Assembly: GCA_035516075.1 (NCBI GenBank) | Contig: DATJAQ010000134.1 | Location: 1-10,057 of the forward strand | Source of the DNA: Gp13-AA77 sp035516075 | GTDB taxonomy: Bacteria; Acidobacteriota; Terriglobia; UBA7540 | Direction of reading: 5' to 3' | DNA length: 10,057 bases | Shown: piece after piece, positions 6,438-10,057 of the stretch | How positions within the stretch are numbered: position 1 is the first letter of the stretch | Layout of the letters: each line of letters starts with the position of its first letter | Program-made: the position numbers and the translations under genes | The notes under the pieces: model-generated | The model's input: only the letters and a program-made list of their open reading frames with translations | Databases searched by the model: none | Told to the model about the DNA's origin: nothing

Positions 6438-7114
6438 CAGCGAACGTAGCGGCGCAGGCGCCCGAATAGCCCGCCCAGCCCGCCCAATCCCGCTGCCGGC
6501 CCGGCATCAGACGGCTCGTTCGGGTGGGCCGCTGCCACGAGGCGTGCCGTCCGCTGGGGCGCCACGCCAAATCGCCGCAACCCGTCCCCCGCCGAGCGAT
6601 AGATCAACACTGCCACGTGCACCGCGCCGCGGCCGTCCCACTGCACCATACGGCCCACTCCGCCGCACGCTGCCGAGCGGCCGGGGCGGAGGCAGAGCGT
6701 CACGGTCACGTGCGGGGGACCTTTGCGCGAGCGCAGCAGGCGCAAGGGCGGCGGCAGAAAACCGCCGTGAGCCGCCACCCAGCGGCGAAACTCCGGCTTT
6801 CGCACTTGCCGCTCGGCCCAGCGCTTCGCCCTCCATATCCCGATGGCCACCGGCAGCACCCGCACGGTGGTCTCCGGGCCCTTAAACATCGCCTTGACGA
6901 GCGCCGCGTAGAGGCGGCTGAAGTCGAACTGGCGCGCGAGGCTCTGGCGGCTGAGCGACTCCAGAAATCCCCCGGCGTAGAACCCATCCCGCACCGCATT
7001 CTGGGCGATGCGCTGCTTGCCCGCGGAGGTCCGCGGCCCGGTGGACTTGCGGGCGTTGCGCCGGTTGGCCTCGATGAGGGCGGGAGTGAGTCGAGGGGAC
7101 TTGCGTAACGGCAT
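6404..7114 (-). CDS. KSTGPRT-family hypothetical protein
   Basis: 236 residues from the ATG at 7114. A TTG one codon earlier is also possible, and the ribosome site is weak. The N-terminus is LTPALIEANRRNARKSTGPRT followed by SAGKQRIAQNAVRDG, a motif I recall from multi-copy hypothetical proteins in Acidobacteria and Planctomycetes, where it is followed by a helical region. Here residues 45-115 are a basic, Arg/Trp-containing stretch (FDFSRLYAALVKAMF, IWRAKRWAERQV). The last 100 residues are rich in Gly, Arg and Ala and look less like a folded domain, so the 3' part may be degenerate or altered by repeat insertion. It ends in the repeat-derived SSKPECGVE. No membrane segment or catalytic motif is visible, and function is unknown. 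Transcribed from its own strong promoter. Confidence 0.6.
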   Translation of the reverse strand: MPLRKSPRLTPALIEANRRNARKSTGPRTSAGKQRIAQNAVRDGFYAGGFLESLSRQSLARQFDFSRLYAALVKAMFKGPETTVRVLPVAIGIWRAKRWAERQVRKPEFRRWVAAHGGFLPPPLRLLRSRKGPPHVTVTLCLRPGRSAACGGVGRMVQWDGRGAVHVAVLIYRSAGDGLRRFGVAPQRTARLVAAAHPNEPSDAGPAAGLGGLGGLFGRLRRYVRWGSSKPECGVE

Positions 7115-7406
7115 CAATTGCCTGCGCCAGCCGCGGCTTCGGGCCCCGGCCGGGATAATATGCCTCAGTCTTTAATGAAGGCTGGTATATTAACCCATCT
7201 TACTAAGGTTGTCAAGCCCTCTCGGGAGCAGCTCGCGGGCTCTCGAAACCCCAGCCGTGGAAGGGGGACCTACTGAGGTTCGATCATGGGCGTCGGCCAT
7301 CCGGTCATTCACATCTCGGAAGCGGCCGGCCTCCAAGGCAGCTCCACCAGCCGGTTGCGCTCTGGGTGTTGCGGCGGAGGCTACGGTACCCCCAAAGGGC
7401 TGCGGC
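7115..7406. other. intergenic region upstream of the KSTGPRT-family gene
   Basis: About 290 bp without a gene. It contains the strong minus-strand promoter (listed separately) and a GC-rich leader with the palindrome agccgcggct. The 190 bp further upstream (7216-7406) show no recognisable signal and no terminator with a T-run for the zinc-ribbon gene. Confidence 0.5.
7187..7215 (-). promoter_or_regulatory. near-consensus sigma-70 promoter
   Basis: TTGACA (7215-7210) and TAATAT (7192-7187) on the minus strand with an exact 17-bp spacer. The local AT-rich patch stands out from the GC-rich surroundings. The predicted start near 7180 leaves a leader of about 65 nt before the ATG at 7114. Confidence 0.75.
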
Positions 7407-8321
7407 CTACTTCTCTGGGATGAAATAGCTAATGAGTCGGCGGCATTGGTGGAGGGTAGACCACTTCTCCAGGGCCAGGAGTGCGCCGAAGAAGACGGCC
7501 AAGATCAAGTAGGTTGCTGGATCGCCCGGGGCGCCGTTCGGGCTCGCCGGCGGGTTTCGCCAGGAGTACAGCCCCCAGAGAGTAAGTCCGATCAAATACG
7601 CTTCCGCCAGGAAATGGATGACGCCGGCGGCGGGCTGACCGGCGTAGAAATAGCCTCCGCCGGGCATCCAGAGGGCCCACCTGCGTAGCGTCCCCTCGCT
7701 TTTGAAAGTGATTCCGCACCGGGCACAGCGATCTTCGCCAGGTGTGAGCGCGGCCAGGCAGCCCGGGCATAGGGCAGACCACTCTGCTCCGGGTGAACCT
7801 CCGCCTCCGCCCTCCGCCACCAGTGCCGGCAGCAGCAGCATGACTTTCTTGGCGTCCGCGCGCTTCAAGCGCCAGAAGCGCTCGCTCTTTCCGCTTCGGA
7901 ATCTGAGTTCGAGAGTCTGGTTGATCCCGAGCGCGATCTTTGCTTTGTCGAGGTCGCCCCAACGAACCACGCGCAGGCTACGCAACCAACCGCCCGCGCG
8001 GTTCACGAAGAAACACAGCAACCGGGTGTTGGTGAGCACCAGCGTCACGCGGCTGTAAAAGCGAATGTAGTAGCCCGCCGTCAATTGTTCGAGCACGCCG
8101 GGCCGAACGTCCGCCCGGGCCGCAAAGAGCACGGTCTCGCCCGGCTCGAGAACCCGTCCGAGCGCTTCGCGCAGACTTTGGACGGCGCACTCCACCCGCT
8201 CACGCAAGTCGTTGCGCTCGCGCCCTGAGCTATCGGTGTAAGCCGTATCGGCGCGCACCGTTACGCCATCGATCGAAACCAGGCGCGCGGGTTGGCTGGC
8301 CGGAGTAACTTCGCTCGCCAT
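7407..8321 (-). CDS. PH-like / zinc-ribbon membrane protein, function unknown
   Basis: 304 residues in three parts. Residues about 60-165 form a beta-rich domain (ETVLFAARADVRPG, RVTLVLTNTRLLCFF, TLELRFRSGKSERFWRL) that resembles bacterial PH-like domains, including the characteristic LTNTRL strand turn. A GGGGG linker leads to a four-cysteine zinc ribbon, CPGC-10-CARC (C185, C188, C199, C202). Two hydrophobic regions follow, about 216-253 (PGGGYFYAGQPAAGVIHFLAEAYLIGLTLW, reminiscent of TM2-type hairpins) and 270-288. It is probably an inner-membrane protein with a cytosolic N-terminal part, but topology is inferred. The ATG at 8321 has no good ribosome site. No partner gene is evident; tatA lies upstream on the same strand 173 bp away. 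Confidence 0.8.
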   Translation of the reverse strand: MASEVTPASQPARLVSIDGVTVRADTAYTDSSGRERNDLRERVECAVQSLREALGRVLEPGETVLFAARADVRPGVLEQLTAGYYIRFYSRVTLVLTNTRLLCFFVNRAGGWLRSLRVVRWGDLDKAKIALGINQTLELRFRSGKSERFWRLKRADAKKVMLLLPALVAEGGGGGSPGAEWSALCPGCLAALTPGEDRCARCGITFKSEGTLRRWALWMPGGGYFYAGQPAAGVIHFLAEAYLIGLTLWGLYSWRNPPASPNGAPGDPATYLILAVFFGALLALEKWSTLHQCRRLISYFIPEK

Positions 8322-8363
8322 ACGTCTGAGCTACAGTCCTCACTGGGTCTTGACGCGGCAGAG

Positions 8364-8394
8364 AGTATACCTCAGTCCCCGTCGCTCCGGGCAA
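8364..8394 (-). promoter_or_regulatory. possible promoter of the PH/zinc-ribbon gene
   Basis: TATACT (8369-8364) with TTGCCC (8394-8389) on the minus strand, but the spacer is 19 bp, longer than ideal. The predicted start is about 36 nt before the ATG. Weak evidence only. Confidence 0.35.
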
Positions 8395-8494
8395 GGACAG
8401 AGTTTGCAACCTTCAAGCGCTCCGTTTTTCCAGCCTGGGAGCCCGGCAAAGAACCGTAGGTTTCTCGAGGGAGTAACGTCGCGCCGAGCGATCC

Positions 8495-8686
8495 CTAGAG
8501 ATTGGGCCGCTGTTTGTTTCCGCCAGGAGCCGGCTCCTCGCCGGCGCCTCGTAGCGCGTCCTTGAACCCGCGGATCCCCTTGCCCAGGCCCTGTCCGAGC
8601 TCCGGCAGTTTCCTGGGACCGAAGACGAGCAAAGCGATCCCGAGGATGAGAATAAGGTGCGTCGGTTGGAGCAAGCCATCGAACAT
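8495..8686 (-). CDS. tatA: Sec-independent protein translocase subunit TatA/TatE
   Basis: 63 residues, the size of short TatA/TatE proteins. One transmembrane helix (about residues 9-21, HLILILGIALLVF) is followed by the hallmark FGP hinge (22-24) and an amphipathic helix RKLPELGQGLGKGIRGFKDAL, then a short polar tail. TatA oligomers form the membrane-thinning or pore part of the Tat system that exports folded proteins. The ATG at 8686 has GGGAGG nine bases upstream. No tatB or tatC is nearby. It lies 199 bp downstream of a gene whose product carries a Tat signal, on the same strand. Assignment to TatA rather than TatB rests on the short length and the FGP-RKLPELG sequence. Confidence 0.93.
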   Translation of the reverse strand: MFDGLLQPTHLILILGIALLVFGPRKLPELGQGLGKGIRGFKDALRGAGEEPAPGGNKQRPNL

Positions 8687-8739
8687 GGTGAAGACCTCCC
8701 AAAAATGTGTTGGGCTGGGGGAGCGGGGCCGCCCGAAGC

Positions 8740-8768
8740 CTTCCGAGGCGCCGTCGAAGCCTCGGAAG
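8740..8768 (-). terminator. strong hairpin between the ferritin-like gene and tatA
   Basis: Perfect 10-bp stem cttccgaggc / gcctcggaag (8740-8749 with 8759-8768) and a 9-base loop. It sits about 118 bp after the ferritin-like stop and 54 bp before the tatA start. There is no T-run after it, so it may be an attenuating or processing hairpin rather than a standard intrinsic terminator. Confidence 0.45.
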
Positions 8769-8885
8769 CTCCGGACAGTCCCACCTTGTCCGGCCCTTGC
8801 GTGAAGCGAGCGGTACGCTTGCGCGCTTTCTCGTAGTTCGCCGGGATGGGCGCCGAGTGAAGCTGCCCGACGGAATCAGAGACTG

Positions 8886-10010
8886 CTACTGCCCGCGCCG
8901 GGCCGCATCGGCCTCAGCGGCGAGTTGCTGTAGCTGTGCGAAGAAGTCAGCCGATTGACCGATGAAGAGCCCGTCGGCCGTCAGCGCGTTGAGCGCGCCC
9001 ATGGCTGCTCCCGTGGTCTCCGTCGGACGAACGATCGAAACGGCCGGGAACTTCCGGCTGAGGAATGGGCAGGGCTCCGGCATGATCAAGTTAGTCTGGA
9101 AATCCTCCCCAAGGGCCGAGCGCCCGTTGAGTTCGGGAAACCTCAGACCGTTGGTGGTGTCCGTGAGACGGATGTAGTTGCCGGCCTTGTCATGCCAGGT
9201 CTGAAAATGCGCCGTCTCGGTGGGGCCGATGCTGAGCAAGATCCGCAGCACCTCCACACTGGTCACGCGCTGAGCCAGAGAGGGATAAAGGCTCGTCCCG
9301 CCCTGCTCGATGAAAGCAAAATGGAACCCCGCCGTGTTGGCGATGGCCTGGATGTGGTCGTTCGGAGCGAGATCGGCGTCGCTCCTGGGAATGGCAGGAA
9401 ACTGCCCACGGTGCAGATCGGGGATTGCTTGGGGAAACGCGAAACTGGGATCGAGATCGGGATTATGGCCGCCATCGCGATAGCGAGTCCAGAAACTTGT
9501 GTCGACGGTGAGCTGCATGAGATTGGTGAGCCGCCCGATCTGCTGAGCCCCGGTGGCCTGGCTGCTCGGCAAGGTGCGGAAGGCGTCGAGGTTGACGCTC
9601 TGCCCGCCCTTTGCTGTCAGGTAAGCGTTGATGAACTCGAAGTGGCTCATCTCGTCTTCGGTGTTGTCGTGGATGTACTGGTCCATGTCTTCGTCAAGCT
9701 GGCTGAGGGCCTCGGTGTAGGTGGCATTGCCACTGCCCCCGGGTACTTCGGCGTCCTGGATGCCGCCGAGCTCGTTGTATTGTTGCCATAAGTCGGTCTC
9801 GATGATTTCCGCGGCCGACAGGAACCGCAAAATAGCCTCGTCTCCCTTGGTGAGCGAGCCAGCGCTCACTTCGAGTCCTTCGCCAAAAAGCGACAGGCCG
9901 CTCGAGAGCAGCCCGGCGCCTACGCTCGCTGTCCCGGCGGCGGCCAGTCCCGTTTTCATGAACGAGCGGCGGTTGGCCGGGGCCTTCAAATTGTTCAGCA
10001 GGTCTTTCAC
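8886..10010 (-). CDS. Tat-exported ferritin-like domain protein
   Basis: 374 residues from the GTG at 10010. An in-frame ATG two codons earlier (10016) abuts AAGGAGG with no spacing, whereas the GTG is six bases from it, so the GTG is preferred. The N-terminus has a Tat signal: NRRSFMK, then a hydrophobic Ala/Gly-rich segment, LAAAGTASVGAGLL. Numbering from the ATG, a four-helix ferritin-like arrangement follows: AAEIIETDLWQQY (E70, E73), EDEMSHFEF (E122, H125), VTSVEVLRILL (E255) and GPTETAHFQTW (E267, H270). These would be the di-iron-type carboxylate and His ligands. Family proteins of this type (ferritin-like, PF13668-like) are exported and of uncertain function; iron binding or oxidase activity is inference. 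Translation of a folded metal-loaded protein fits Tat export. Confidence 0.85.
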   Translation of the reverse strand: MKDLLNNLKAPANRRSFMKTGLAAAGTASVGAGLLSSGLSLFGEGLEVSAGSLTKGDEAILRFLSAAEIIETDLWQQYNELGGIQDAEVPGGSGNATYTEALSQLDEDMDQYIHDNTEDEMSHFEFINAYLTAKGGQSVNLDAFRTLPSSQATGAQQIGRLTNLMQLTVDTSFWTRYRDGGHNPDLDPSFAFPQAIPDLHRGQFPAIPRSDADLAPNDHIQAIANTAGFHFAFIEQGGTSLYPSLAQRVTSVEVLRILLSIGPTETAHFQTWHDKAGNYIRLTDTTNGLRFPELNGRSALGEDFQTNLIMPEPCPFLSRKFPAVSIVRPTETTGAAMGALNALTADGLFIGQSADFFAQLQQLAAEADAARRGQ

Positions 10011-10057
10011 AAGCATCCTCCTTATATAAGTTGTAGTGCAGGTCGAAGCGTCGCGGT

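Noticed and set aside
6788..6808. Possible fourth KPEC element (aaagccggag in the KSTGPRT-family gene)
   Set aside because: Only about ten bases match, it encodes KPEF inside the gene and lacks the gggtgcaaatc block at the 33-bp offset.
10024..10036. TATATA ahead of the ferritin-like gene as a -10 box
   Set aside because: It would place the start point inside or after the ribosome site, which is incompatible with use of AAGGAGG; the real promoter is probably past the right edge.

Overview
The window is a GC-rich bacterial chromosome segment. Its gene families suggest Acidobacteriota (Bryobacterales/Solibacterales-like): a fused cytochrome c / copper monooxygenase-like / TPR protein with a partner redoxin, a KSTGPRT-type hypothetical protein, a zinc-ribbon membrane protein and a Tat-exported ferritin-like protein. 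This placement is inference from gene content; no rRNA or other marker gene is present. No tRNA, rRNA, CRISPR array, transposase or phage gene was recognised.

Layout. (1) 1-1330, minus strand: a compact metal-resistance (mer-type) operon. It reads merR, a small thioredoxin-fold protein with a CPN motif, a MerT-like transporter, and the start of an exported thioredoxin-like protein cut by the left edge. A near-perfect MerR-family promoter/operator (20-bp spacer with dyad) lies directly in front of merR, so close that the message should be almost leaderless. The genes overlap or are 4 bp apart, so regulator, periplasmic/cytosolic thiol proteins and metal importer are probably expressed together. 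(2) 1491-4078, plus strand: a two-gene, translationally coupled operon. It encodes an exported redoxin and a 657-residue protein combining a CXXCH haem site, a PHM-like two-copper core with all expected ligands, and TPR repeats. (3) 4237-6062, minus strand: an orphan 126-residue protein and a secreted GH18 glycosidase (chitinase-like) with its own promoter. (4) 6063-7215: a repeat-bearing region and a KSTGPRT-family protein behind a near-consensus sigma-70 promoter. Three copies of a short element encoding a KPEC peptide occur at and beyond the 3' end of that gene. (5) 7407-10010, minus strand: a PH-like/zinc-ribbon membrane protein, tatA, and a Tat-signal ferritin-like protein.

How the genes may work together. 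The mer-type operon senses and takes up a thiophilic metal (probably Hg(II)); any mercuric reductase would lie beyond the left edge. The redoxin and the cytochrome/copper/TPR protein are likely an envelope redox pair. TatA sits next to a protein with an RRSFMK Tat signal, which fits a transporter-substrate pairing. The rest look like independent single-gene units. The most unusual items are the redoxin/copper-oxygenase operon, the KPEC repeat family and the leaderless ZntR-like promoter of merR.
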